Assembly: GCA_033439255.1 (NCBI GenBank) | Contig: CM065882.1 | Span: 1,612,001-1,676,000 of the forward strand | Direction of reading: 5' to 3' | Length of the DNA: 64,000 nucleotides | From: Hericium rajendrae | Taxonomy: Eukaryota > Basidiomycota > Agaricomycetes > Russulales > Hericiaceae | Shown: in pieces, positions 33,959 to 45,700 of the stretch | Layout: the number at the start of each line of letters is the position of its first letter | How positions within the stretch are numbered: position 1 is the stretch's first letter | Made by a program: the position numbers and the translations under genes | The notes under the pieces: generated by a model | Database searches by the model: none | The model's input: the letters and a program-made list of their open reading frames with translations, nothing else | Told to the model about the DNA's origin: nothing

Positions 33959-35639
33959 GAGATGAGTAGATACAATGAAAATAAAAGCTTTTTATACGTA
34001 TCTTGGGCCCCTCTGACTCCCATAATACCCTTCCGGCTTCGAAAACAGAGCAGACGAGGATGTTGAAATGGAAAGGATGTAAGGAGCCATGAGGAGATAC
34101 GAAGGGGAGGATGACGAGTGAAAGCAACAAGTCGAGCGATGCGCCTTCGGTGCTTCAGCCACCGAACGAGCGAAGCTACGTTCCTCGAGCCACAACAAAT
34201 CAAGAAAATTCGCATTAATTTAGAAAAAAACAGTATAGCTACAAATTATACATATGATTCGAACTAATGAGCATACGAGGTATCTACTATGCATGAAGCT
34301 CACAGGGAGCCAAGTCCATTTAGTGAAGTCTGGCGCCCAGTCTTGATGCGACGCTCGGCAAGCGCTCCGGCAACCACGAATCCCGGATCCGCCCGGGATT
34401 TGTATATAAGGCTCGCGCGATGCGCGTTGCCTCTTGCTCTTTAACCCCAACTATCTCTTGCCACGTCGACGCTTTTGTCGACGTCCTTTGCTCGCTCGTC
34501 ATTATCTCTTGCTCGCTCGTCATTATCTCTTGCTCGCTCGTCATTATCTCTTGCTCGGTTGTCATCATTTCTTGCTCGTTTGTCACCATTTCTTGCTCGT
34601 TTGTCACCATTCTTATTTATTTATTTGCTCGTTGTTGCTATATATAAGGTAACCATTAATTGTTGTTGGTCTCTTATTGCTCATACTAATACTAATGTCT
34701 TCAAGTTAATTTTTTTTAGATTTCACTTTTTGTTACTTTGGTAAGTTTGTATGTGTTATCTTTATCTTTTCTTATGTTTTCTTATATTCTCTTACTTATC
34801 TTATCTTATCTCTTATAAATTTATCTTATCTTATCTTATCTAATTTATATTTTCTTACTTATATTGTTACTTTTATTTTATTTTAGTTAGTAGTAGTTTT
34901 ATAATATCAATATAATGTTGATGCATTGAAAGAGTTTATATTTGTGTGATTATATGTTATTGATTTTGATATGACTGTAGACAAGATTTATAGTTTTAAC
35001 AGTTTTTATTGCTTCAATATATATCAGGCCTACATATTGAATATAAAATATATGAGACTTAAACTGAGTATAGAATATGTGAGACACATATTGAATATAG
35101 AATATATAAAACACATATTGGGTATAAGATATACAAGACTCATAAGCCTTACAGCTTTGATGAACACTTATAGCTTTCATAGCTAGTCATACTATCATAG
35201 CTGCATAGTCAACTCTCATAGCTATGATAGCACTCCATAACATCACCCTTAAGCTCCATAGCACTATATAGCACTCCCCTTTAGCTATGTGGGCTACAGA
35301 GAAAAGGGCAGTGCTATGGAACTATTAAATCTATGTAGACTTCATAGAGCTATGTACCACTTGTAAGTTTTTCAGATGTGTGAATGCTCAGACAGCTTGA
35401 ACATGTAATGAGATGATTTTAGCCCTCCACAAAGGTCTTGCATTACACCAAGAAAATTTTGATTTTAATTTAATTATAATCAAAATTTGGTCACAGATAT
35501 CAATGAGGCTCATCAGACTTTGTGACCAGTAACAAAGTGGTGATTAGGCATAGCTCAAGGGTTCCTGTGACCTGTGACATGAGCTTACGATCGAAATGGT
35601 ACAGTACTGTACATGCTGAGCATAGCGTTTACCCTGATT

Positions 35640-36600
35640 TCAATTAGCCGCATTAACGCATTGGGCTTTTCGACAATGTTCTGCAATAGACATTGCCAGA
35701 TTTGCAGTCCCGCTGGACAAACCATCACATGCATCCTGCGTGACAACAACCTCTACAAATTTATTAGTTCTGCAGATGCACTCACACATGTGCTAGCTTC
35801 CATTGCAGCCGTCGATGACCATAGTGCCAATCTCATGCTGTTCGCTGCTGACCTTCATCGCCAGCTAGGCCATATGTCAATTGATGCTGCAAAGTCTCTA
35901 ATCAAGCGTGGCACGATCACTGGCATTAATCTCGATGATCTGATCCAGGAGATGAAACTCTGCCGAGCTTGTGTCCAAGCAAAAATCCAGCATGTGTCAT
36001 TTCCAAAAGAATGCACATGGCCTCGATTGACAATCTATGGCAAACTTGTATCGTCTGATCTATTTGGCCCTGCTCACATTGTATCCCTTGTTGGACATTG
36101 GTATGCTATGACATTATTGGACAATGCAACCTATGAGGTCCTCATCTCATTCCTCCAGCACAAGAGTGAAGCTTTCGACAAATATGTGAACTACGAGAAA
36201 TTTGTCCAAGTTCATTGGGGGGTCTCTGTAATACAGACTTTCTGTTCTGACTGAGGTGGCAAGTACACCAGTCTCGCATTTGAAGATCATCTCATGAAGC
36301 AAGGCACACATCATGAAAAGACGGTCCATGACTCGTCTTCACAGAATGGTGCTGCAGAACTTTTTTTTCTGCATGAGTGTCACATGCATGCTCACAATGC
36401 TATTGGCCGTGGGACTCCCTAAATTCCTCTGGGCCACTGTGATGCAACATGCCATGTGGCTTTGGAACTGCACGAGGGGAAAGATCACTGGCAACCAAAC
36501 CTGATATGAATGGGCATTCAGCGAGAAACCAGACCTGTTGGACCTGCATGAATGGGAATGCCCCATCTGGGTCTGCATTGAGAACTGATGGAAGCTTGAC
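35640..36600 (+). pseudogene. Copia GAG-pre-integrase and integrase region
   Basis: LHRQLGHMSIDAAKSLIKRG with the following CRACVQAK gives the zinc-binding domain. SSDLFGPAHIVSLVGHWYA starts the integrase core. Part of a broken element. Confidence 0.65.
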
Positions 36601-37130
36601 AAATGTGCTAACAAAGGGAAGTTCGTCAGCTACAGCAGCAAGAGCAAAGGAATATTAGTATATTGGCCTGCAAGCACTTGATCACTGTCGAGTGCAATGT
36701 CATTTGGGATGATGCTGCACTGCTACCAATGACTGACATGCCTGCAGATGATTGGCTAATTGAACTTTTTGATGGTCATGCTCCAGAGGAGTGGGTCGCC
36801 ATTGATGGGGACGATGCTGTACTGAGAGATACCCCCACGACAGACCGTACTGTCCCTGAGGCCGACCAACTGCCTCCAGACCACATGTCACCAACTGCCG
36901 CAGAGCAAGCCCTGCACGACGTGCCAGCTGACACTCTGCCTGACGTGATGAATGTGCCTGCAACTTGCCAGAGTGAGCCCCTGCTCATAATAGGACATGC
37001 CGCCGCACTACAGATCCCATTGCCAGTGTGTACACACAGTGAACCACCAACTGTGCTGGATGCATCTCGAGCACAGTGCATATTGTACCTTCCTGCTACG
37101 TCTGTCTACTTCAAGCTAGTACTATGATAG

Positions 37131-38011
37131 GACATATAGATCAACACTGGACTATGTGAAATTCGAAATTTTCAGATGATATACACTACACCAACTCATA
37201 TATGCACTCTTGGCTCACATTTTTTGACTTATGTATACCTTTGTTGATCTACTTACACATGTATCAACCCATAGGCATCATAGCAAACTGATGTATGCTT
37301 CTACTACCTCATACATTTTCTGTTAGCCTGTGCACCTTCTATTGATTTGTATGCATTGCTGCTAGCACCAAAGGCAGAATTTAATTTCTATATTTGGATT
37401 TTTTTTTCTGACTTTTATAAAAAATAACATAACTCATACTAGTTTTTTTAATAGAGCTTATATCTCTTCAATGTATAATCTAGTCAGTATTTGTCTATTT
37501 TACATGCATTAAATACTATTAAAATTGAATTCTCACTTTCAAATCATATTTTGTATACTGGCAGAAATTAGTGACCAAATATGGCAACTACTTTCTGATA
37601 AAATTGCCTATCGACTAGCATGAAGGTCCAGAGTAACAAAAAACTCATACAAATGCATGAGAGCATCAATTGTGCAAACATCACTTTAAGCATATAAAAA
37701 AAACACTATTTAATCTAATCTAATCATGAGTAGTTCAGCTCCTACCTCTAATAACTCTACATTTTCTACTATGTTATATATCTTAGCACCTTATTTTATA
37801 TATAATCTTGTGTATTATACAGTACACACTTGTCATATCTTATTCTACTCAGCCCGATATATGATATACACTATTATATATACTTATACTATAGATACTT
37901 GTAATATCCACAATTATAGTAGTAGTCTAGTTGTATGTTTAATCAAACAAGATTCAAGATTGAATATATGATCAATGTCAAACATTGTATTGTTGAACAA
38001 AGCTAATGGCC
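37131..38011. other. AT-rich stretch without gene
   Basis: A CAGATG end (37170-37175, preceded by GAAATTTT) resembles the right end of an E-type element without a visible partner. 37700-37970 is a run of TAT/ATA motifs. Nothing coding is convincing. Confidence 0.3.
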
Positions 38012-38831
38012 AATCACGTGATCAATAGCAGACCTTGTTCGGCCGCACAAGGTCTGGTGGCTGTGCTTAGCTTATGTCAGCAGTAGTTGATGTTGCGCTC
38101 TCTGCTTTCTCTTCTTTTCTTCAGATAGCTTTGAAGTCAGTGTGATACTACCAGTAGTGCACACTGACTACAAGGCTTGGACACGCCCAGTTTCCATCTG
38201 CAGCGAGTTGCGGCTGAGGTGTCCAATGATGGTGTAGGACCATCACCAATTTTCTGGATCTCTTCTGATGATGTGGCATAGAGATTGCACCATGGCCCTC
38301 TCAATACCACATGAATCAGAATGAGTGAAAGCTTGTTGGAATCAGATTTAGAATAGCTTTAGAATAGTGCCATAAACAGCAAGATAGCATGGCAAAATGC
38401 TGATCTATTGAACTATATGTCCGTGATGATGTGGCAGACTAATTGCTTTATAGCTCTGCTGATACTGCATCAATCATGATGTATGAGGGCTTATTGAAAT
38501 TGTATTTACAGTAGCTTTCTAACAGTATAGTTTACAACATGATAGCACTACTTGTTGTTGAGATAGGAGACAATACTGTTTTGCTGATGTGGCACATAAA
38601 TCGAGAAATATCTCTGCTTGGAGTGATCCGATTTTCATATTCTAAATTGGGTTGGAAAGATGTAATCAAAGGTATTTGAACAAAATTTACCGTTTGTCAA
38701 TTGATTGCTTCGTTGCAGAGCTATAAAGCAATCACTGTATACAGTGTATTGGCTCTTCAGGCGATTTATGCTTATGTAAGCGGGCGCTAAGACCTTGTTC
38801 GGCCGCACAAGGTCTTGTAGGATCACATGAC
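38012..38831. mobile_element. 820-bp unit bounded by inverted E-box + palindrome modules
   Basis: Left: ATCACGTGATC (38012-38022) then a perfect 28-bp palindrome (38029-38056). Right: a perfect palindrome (38789-38816) then GATCACATGAC (38821-38831). Both E-boxes are outside and the spacing to the palindrome is similar, so the edges are inverted copies of about 40 bp, as in a TIR element. The interior has no gene but carries diverged repeats around ATGATGTGGCA. Target duplication not resolved. Confidence 0.4.
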
Positions 38832-38985
38832 CGAGTCTCAGGACCCATTGCTACCGATAAATTGCATTGTTTTGCTCATTTTATCAATAAACAGTATGTA
38901 CATTTGTTTGCTGTGTATCATTTTAGTGGCTGTATCTTTCTGTGAGCAGTAAAATGTGTTGAAGACCGGCTTTCTGATATATTAG

Positions 38986-39485
38986 GATGCATTTGAGAAC
39001 AAGTGAATCGGCTGAGTACTGATTAAGTTAGCTGGAGTTCAAGCATTCTAGGGGGAAAATGCAGAAACAATTCGCATTCTGCGAGTTTTGCACCGATCCT
39101 GACACGTGAGGTACCGTCAGAAAGCTATCAATAAGTAGATTCTGATGCACTTTAGAACGAGTAAATCGGTTGAGAATTGACCTAGTTAGCTAGGGTTCAA
39201 GCATTTTAGAAGAGGAGAAAAAGAAACACTTTGCATTCTGCAAGTTCTTAACCGATTTGAAAGCTATAAGTGAGTAGATTTAGATGCATTTGAGAACGAG
39301 TAAATCGGTGGAGAATGGACTGAGTTAGCTCAAGTTCAAGTGTCATAGAGGGGAAATGTAGAAATTCATTGCACTCTGTGACTTCTGCACAGATCAGGAT
39401 GCAAAAAATACTATCAGAAAGCAATAAATGAGCAGATTCAGATGCATTTGAGAACAGGTGAATTGGTTGAGAACTGATCAAGTTA
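38986..39485. repeat. Imperfect ~140-158 bp tandem repeats (3+ units)
   Basis: Units begin at GATGCATTTGAGAAC-like sequence at 38986, 39144, 39283 and 39441. Shared landmarks are GTAAATCGG, GAATTGACCTAGTTAGCT, TTCAAGCATT and CATTCTGCAAGTT. Divergence is high (old array). No coding content seen. Confidence 0.7.
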
Positions 39486-39505
39486 CATTAAATCAACAAA
39501 GTTTG

Positions 39506-39582
39506 GCCAGAGCTGGAGTTGAACCTGCAAACTCGTTAGATTGAAGATATGTGATTATATAAGCCAACTGCCTAATGGGCAT
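39506..39582 (-). tRNA. tRNA-like sequence (pseudo-tRNA or SINE head), anticodon not assignable
   Basis: On the minus strand there is a good B box (GGTTCAACTCC) and an A-box-like TTAGGCAGTTGG at the right distance, but the acceptor and anticodon stems pair poorly. A working tRNA is unlikely. A tRNA-derived SINE or decayed gene fits better. Confidence 0.3.
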
Positions 39583-39860
39583 AGTCATCGTTTTGGTGTC
39601 GTTTTCACTATGAAAAGGCGGTATAGAGTAAACGATTCTAAGGAATCGTAACTTTCCATCAAGGTTCCTGGTTCTCGCTTAACCAAAGCAGAAGATCAGC
39701 GGTGCGGAAGACTCGATTCTAACTCTTCCGCTGAACTTCCAATTCTCGGTAAGTCTGTAGTTTCAGATTGGATACCAGATTCAAATCTTGTTTCATGGTA
39801 CGTGTCTTAGGTTTCTTCTTTGCATTCGCTTATTTCTTATCTGTCCAATCCACGTTTAGT
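39583..39860. other. Spacer with two inverted repeats
   Basis: ACGATTCTAAGGAATCGT (39627-39644) is a short hairpin, and AGCGG..GGAAGA / TCTTCCGCT (~39698-39732) a second. No gene. Confidence 0.35.
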
Positions 39861-40320
39861 ATGTCAGATTCTCTCTTCGCTTCACCAACACCTAACAACC
39901 CGTCTCCTTCTTTTCCTCAGACAAATGTCAAGTTAGATGCAACTGCGCTGCATTTCAAAAATGTCAGGACCAACCTTGAGGCTTGAGTGGTCTAGAGCTA
40001 TAGGTCAGTTCCATTCGGTCACATTCCTTGACTACCAGGTGTTCATATCCGTCTGCCCCAAAGATCTGTTCACCGATGAGGGTCAGTAGCTCGTAAATTC
40101 AGCATGTGGTTGTTACTGATTGGTCAGAATATTTGCAATTCTGTCTTGCAGCCAAGGTGATCATGGCAAAATTCCCTCGTCCTTTGTCGAGTGCAGAGGT
40201 CAATTCTTCAAGTCTATCTTTGGCCGGCCCTAAATCACAAGCATGCAGACCATATAATCTTGAGCGACAGCATCGACTGCCCTTCAGCATCTTGCTGCCC
40301 CCTTGTCCCCTCATTCATCT
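39861..40320 (+). pseudogene. Small gene remnant with N-terminal MSDSLFASP motif
   Basis: A frame from 39861 (MSDSLFASPTPNNPSPS, then VKLDATALHFKNVRTNLEA) stops at a TGA near 39984, and similar-looking sequence follows in another frame (FHSVTFLDYQVFISV). It looks like the decayed start of an unknown gene. Confidence is low. Confidence 0.3.
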
Positions 40321-40350
40321 ACTGCATTGTTCTGTCTTGCTATTAGCTGT

Positions 40351-42532
40351 CATGTCTGGTCGCTCTCTTCGTTCTAAGACCAAAAAGGTCTCTGCTTCTA
40401 CTGTTTCCAAGGCTCTAAGCCGCACCGACACCATGCCAGTGACACCAGTCAATCGAGACAAGGAGCGCATTCAACCATCTGCTCCAAAGGGCCTGGCTCG
40501 TAACTCTTCCAGCGCAAGCATGCTAGGATCTCGGTAAGTTGAGAGATTTTCGTACGTGCTAAGTGCCAGTCTAAAACATGTGTTTTTCTTCAGAAAGCGG
40601 GCCCTTGCAGGGGACGAGTCTGACGATGAGTCAGATGTACCCTTCACGAAGCGGCTATTCCAGTCAAAGGACGTTGAGTAAGTGAACATTGCTACAATGT
40701 AGGTAGAGTCTTCTCATGACATGATTTGTAGAGTGGTCATAAGCCCCTTCAAAGGCACCAAAGTTCGTCCTGACAAGAAGAGAGCCAACAAGTACGTCTT
40801 GTCATAATTTTAACTTTTTGCTCAGATTTATTGAGTTGGATACGATCACAGAGAGGCTGTTAGTTTAGATTCAGAAGATGAGTAAGTCATGTTCTTTTGT
40901 CAGTATTTTTGTTTTGGTCCATGTCAGCTCAGTCGTATCTTGTTGCACAGCCCATTCAGTATGGAAAAGAAGCCACAGCAGACGCGGTGAGTTTCATTGA
41001 TCTTTATCAATATTTGTCTGATTTCTAATGTTTCATCTGCAGCAAAAAGCCCAAAGTCGTACTCATGGACTCCAGCGACGAAGAATCCAACACCTTACCC
41101 GTCGAGAACAAGGTAGAGGAGATGGCAGCTGAGGAGCAGGAGATTGACGTAAAAGGAGATAAAGAGGAGGAGATAGAAGAGGAAGAGACACACTACACGG
41201 TCGAGGATCCATTGGAGGACGAAGATAAATTGTATGTTCATTTTTTTGACGTCCTTGAATTGACTCACATCTAGTATTGTATTAGCGTTCCAGAGGATTG
41301 TGCGGTCACAGATGTCAATCTGATGGACAGGCTTCTCAAGACTTCCTACAAAAGCCTGCCCAGCTTGGAGTACGTCTCAACTTGCTTAACTGCAGATTCC
41401 TCATGTACTCATTTGAACTCTTAGCCATTCTGTTTCTCTGACTGGAGGCAGCATCAATGTTCAGACGTTGGGAGCCAGTCTTCTGACGGAGGTTGAGTAT
41501 GGAAATCTCAATTTAGAGTAAGTCATTCTTATTATTGCGTTATTAGATGCAACCTAACATAATGATTGTATAGCTATCTTGTTCAAATTATGACGTTCAG
41601 TCAGAATGTGTCCTTGGATCTGATAAACCCAGCTCGGGTGGACCCCAATCTTTTTGAGGCGAATACGGCAACCCATAGAGGCATCATCTTCAAAGAGAAT
41701 GGGCAGGTGGCTCTTTTTGTCACGATTGGCTTTGTGGTGAAGTCTGATTTGATGGAGGGCCGTATGATGAATACTGGAAAAGGTATGTTCTTGGTTGTGT
41801 TGTTCAGTTGTTTCTGTCTAATTGTAATCATTTAGGGAAGCGGTACATAAGAGAGCTCTACGTATCTCCTCTTAGCATGGAGTGGGAGAGGGGATTGGCA
41901 TTTTATGGGTCAGTGTTTGGCAAGAGGAAGCTGAGCATCTTTTGCATGGAGGGCGGTGTTCCATTTGGCACTATGGTAGGAGAGCGTGAATCCACTGCCT
42001 CATCGAGCAAAGCAGAGACGCCTAAATCTACAAGTAAGCCCCTTTTATCTGAATTACATGTAATTATCACTAATACCATCTTTAGAATCTACTGCGTCTT
42101 CTGCTTCCTCTTCCTTGTCGAAGGGAGGAAGATACTCGTTCCCCACTCCGACGTCTGGTGACAACCAGACTGATGCCAGTTCTGGTACCGGAATCAAAGA
42201 CATGACCAAGCGTCCCTTGGGACTTTTGGATACTAGTACGTCTTTTATGTCTTAGCTCAAAAGATGTTGCTGACCATGAGACTTGATTATATAGTTCCTG
42301 TCTGGAATTGTACCAGGTTCTACAAGCGTCTTGGTGAAGGTGGTACAACGATCAAAGGTGATCCCCGTTTTTTGTTCACGAAGGCTCACAAGCTTGCAAA
42401 GCATACCAAAGGTGACTTGGAGTTGGGGGATTTAGTGGTGGTAATTCACACCGTGACTGAGTTTGTAAAGAGCGGCTACAGCAACTTGAACTTGAATGTT
42501 CAAGGCATTTATCTTCTTGCTAGAAAGCAGTG
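40351..42532 (+). CDS. Uncharacterised multi-exon protein of a mushroom-specific type
   Basis: Start ATG 40351 (MSGRSLRSKTKKVSAS), followed by many mini-exons with canonical introns (GTAAGT/GTGAGT...CAG/TAG) and acidic linkers (SDDESD, EEIEEEETHY). The C-terminal half gives LGASLLTEVEYGNLNL, YLVQIMTFSQNVSLDL, KRYIRELYVSPLSMEWERG and a last exon with VPVWNCTRFYKRLGEG and LELGDLVVVIHTVTEF, ending NVQGIYLLARKQ. The basic start and acidic linkers suggest a nuclear protein. I cannot name the family. It abuts the Helitron, so capture by it is possible. Confidence 0.55.
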
Positions 42533-42767
42533 ATAGATTAGACAGTTCATTATTGACTGAGTTGCTTAATTTTGTTACGCTCTTCAACTAGACTTTACTT
42601 TTACGCTCTTCAAATAGACTTTGCTTTTTCTGACTTTGTTTTGAAAGCGTGGTGTGAACTAAAAATAAATTTTGTTTAAAAATAAACTCTGTTGCTGTTA
42701 AGTACCAGAGTTCGATGGATGAGGTAGAGATCTCCCTTTTTCTAGTAGTCATCAACGCCGCCACTGC

Positions 42768-45700
42768 ATGCATATCACAAAGCATTGTGTTGAAGGTTTG
42801 TGGTCTCATTTGTGGCAAATCTTGATCAAAGGGTCAGTGTTAAAGAACACATGCAGAATGGCTCAGGAGCTCGTGTTAAAGAACACATATAATATGGCTA
42901 AAGAGCTTATGGTTAAAGAGACCATACGTCTTTGGATAATTATGCTAATCTCAACAATAGTGTTATGTTTGTGGATAGTGATACATACCATGCTTTTACA
43001 CAAGATAAGTTCAGTTTTAAAACATGTTCAATGGCGATTGAAGGTTTTAGTACATAAGACAACTGATATAATCTGTAACAACTCCTTATCAAGTTATAAT
43101 AACCAACGAGGTGGTGCTAGACAGGACCCTGCAAATTGGTCATATAATGAAATTGTTGATTTTATATTAGATCCTATGCATTTTGAAGAAAATACAATGT
43201 GGAGTTTTGTTTCTCATAGCATAGATTATACATCAATGACAGATAATAGTGTTCAAACTACTGTCCCAGTTTCAAAGCTGATAAAATTGAACAAAGCTAT
43301 GCTTGTGACTTTATGTCTGCAGCATAAGATAAATGCAAATGGTAGAAATAGTCTCAATGAATTGCAAAGTAAATTGAAAAGACATTGTTGCAAGAGTGAT
43401 AGATGTGAAAAATACATTACAGTATTTCAAGTGTGTGAAAAGGGTAATAATGCAAAATGCAAAAGATATAGAGCTAATAAAAAGCAAGACAAAAATTTAA
43501 ATAGTAATATCAATAAATCATTTCCTCCAATTCCTCCTTCAAAAAAACTTATTGAAGACATTGTTTCTGCTTATTGTAAAGATATTCAACCAAATATGAT
43601 ATTAGAGGGCTCATGTGCTGTTTGTGATTTACTTACTCCGATTAAAAATCTTTCTAATCTTTCTCAACATGATCTTGATTTTTCTATTCTTGAAAGCAAC
43701 AATACATTTGTTGCAAGGCAAGAAAGATATACCTCATCTGATCCTATACAGCCTTGTGAAGGGCCAATTATGAATACGTACTCAGAAGATATCTGTGATA
43801 CTTGTCTGAAAGATTTGAAAAAGAAAAAGACACCAAAAGGAGCTTTGATAAATGGCAATTGGATAGGTGAGATTCCAAAACAGCTACAGGACCTTAGTTG
43901 GACTGAAAAAATGCTTATTTCTAGGGTGTGTCACAACAGATGCATTGTACGTGTAAACAAATCTGGCTTGCATAAAATGTCTGCAAATGCTGTTTTCTTT
44001 TCTACTCCTATGCCTAAAGTATATGCAAAGCTTCCACCTAGTCTTGATGAGCTAGATGAAGTGATGGCTTTTATTTACATAGGACAGACTCAGCCTACCA
44101 AAAAAGATTTCAAGCGGACTCCTCTCTTAGTTCGAAGAAATAAAGTGGCTCATGCCTTGGAATGGTTGAAGCTTAATCATATTGATTATGCTGACTTGGA
44201 TATATCTTATGAAAATTTAAATACATATCCAGAAGATGTTCCTGCAGTAGTTGTAGAATGCAAAATTGCAGACAATGCCACTGAGCCTGGAATGATGTCT
44301 GTATCTGATGAACCTATTGAAGGTGTAGAGTCAGGTATTTGTCCTTTCATTGTACATGGACTAACAGGAGGAGATCTGGAAAAAAAGACCACTCAACAAC
44401 TTAGAGCTATTGCTTTACAGCATATGAGAGGCAAAGACAATAGAGCTTTAGGCATAGGGCAAGCTGCAAATCCTGAGTCAATATATAACAATCCTCAGCT
44501 ATATCCTCAGATATTTCCATGGTTGTTTCCATATGGACTAGGTGGCATTGGTAACAAAAATGGCAGTGTTAAGATATCAGATCAAGCAAGAAAAGGAAAT
44601 CTATTGATGTATTATGATAAAAGATTTCAGTATGAGGCTATGTTTCCCCTGGTATGTATTAATCATAATCAGATTAAAGACAGTACCACTGGTGGCTATC
44701 TCTTAGCCAAAAAAGCTAATTTTTCTAATATAGCAGACAGACTCATGTCTGTAAATCCAGAGGTTCTAAGTCAACTTATAGATAGATTGGCTGAGGGAGA
44801 AAGAGTACAGCCAGAAACAGAAGAAGAAAAACTCTGCTATCAAATCATCAATGACTTAGATCATGTTGCTCATCATGTGCAAGGTTCAAAGACTGGTCGA
44901 AAATACATGAGAAATGAGATCTGGTCGCTTATATCATATTTGGGTGCTCCCTCTTGGTTTATAACATTTGCACCAGCTGATCTTAAACATCCAATCTGTC
45001 TTTATTTTGCTGACAAGGACTTGAAATTATATCCAAAGCTTTATGAAAAAGATGAGCAGTTCCGTCTCATTGCTAGCAATCCAGTAGCACATCAGGAAGG
45101 TTGACAACTTTCTGATTGACCTGACAATTTCTAACCCTACTGACAGCTTCTGATTGACCTGATCCACCTGAAAGCAATCTTTACAGGCAAATATCTGATC
45201 AAACTTTTACATTTAAGTCAAGACATTTATTGTCAGATAGATAAGTTTGTAATCTCTAACTAATAGATATAACAAAATCTCTGATATCTGAAATTTTCTA
45301 AATCTGAGAGTGTCTGATCTGATAATTTTTTCAAATCTGGAGGTCAAATATCTGAAAATTATCTGCAACTGTCTGAGAGCATCTGATGGTGTCTGACACT
45401 GTCTGATCCATCTGACTGATATTTGACCTCCAGATTTGAAATCAGACACTCTCAGATTTTCAAAAATTTCAGATATCAAAGATTTTGATATATCTATTAG
45501 TTAGAGATTAAAAACTTATATATCTGACAATAAATGTTTTTTCTTGAATGTAAAAGTCTGATCAGATATTTGCCTGTTAAGATTGCTTTCAGGTAGATCA
45601 GGTCAATCAGAAGCTGTCAGTAGGGTTAGAAATTGTCAGGTCAATCAGAAAGTTGTCAACCTTCCTGATGCAGGAGCTAGATTTTTTAAACTCATGGTGG

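Larger units (their letters stand above)
32393..35378. mobile_element. Non-autonomous TIR element E3 (2986 bp), diverged sister of E1/E2
   Basis: Starts CATCTGAAAAATGTG and ends AAGTTTTTCAGATG, with 2-bp duplication TG (32391-32392, 35379-35380). It keeps the E-family order: TAGCTAT-like arm, GC core (~32770-33880), hairpin (33930-33958), ACAACAAATC spacer, TATA-like box (34402-34411), CTTTAACCCC block, 21-bp TCATTATCTCTTGCTCG repeats (34498-34600), TTATC stretch, AT arm. Most of its sequence is diverged from E1/E2, so the shared order is informative. Confidence 0.75.
32208..35603. mobile_element. TIR element with TGTACCATTT ends, host of E3
   Basis: TGTACCATTT at the left and AAATGGTACA at the right extend into a ~28-bp imperfect inverted repeat (GATC..TA.GCTCATG). 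It is flanked by GTAC (32204-32207 and 35604-35607). Without the nested E3 it is only ~410 bp, with AGGCTCA repeated several times beneath the ends, so it is a MITE. Because GTACTGTAC also occurs at both sides, a 9-bp duplication with shorter TIR is an alternative reading. It sits in the copia relic. Confidence 0.65.
30770..37130 (+). mobile_element. Ty1/copia LTR retrotransposon relic, broken
   Basis: Parts in order: a probable 5' LTR (~30770-30983); a GGTTATGGGCCC primer-binding site (30984-30995) of the half-tRNA initiator-Met type used by many copia elements; a gag region with a CCHC-type knuckle (~30999-32061); the start of the protease/GAG-pre-integrase region; integrase zinc-binding and core region (~35640-36260); and the variable spacer after integrase (~36660-37127). 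Reverse transcriptase, RNase H and a 3' LTR are not visible. It is clearly broken, with several breaks plus a nested insertion (32208-35603). It looks of middling age. Confidence 0.75.

Noticed and set aside
34498-34600. CRISPR-like array (21-bp repeats)
   Set aside because: Repeats are contiguous without unique spacers, in a fungal transposon; plain tandem repeats.
34950-35186. Small Tyr/Ile-rich ORFs in the right arm of E3
   Set aside because: AT-rich simple repeats; no start context or similarity between elements.
39506-39582. A functional tRNA gene
   Set aside because: A and B boxes are fair, but acceptor and anticodon stems do not pair. Kept only as tRNA-like.
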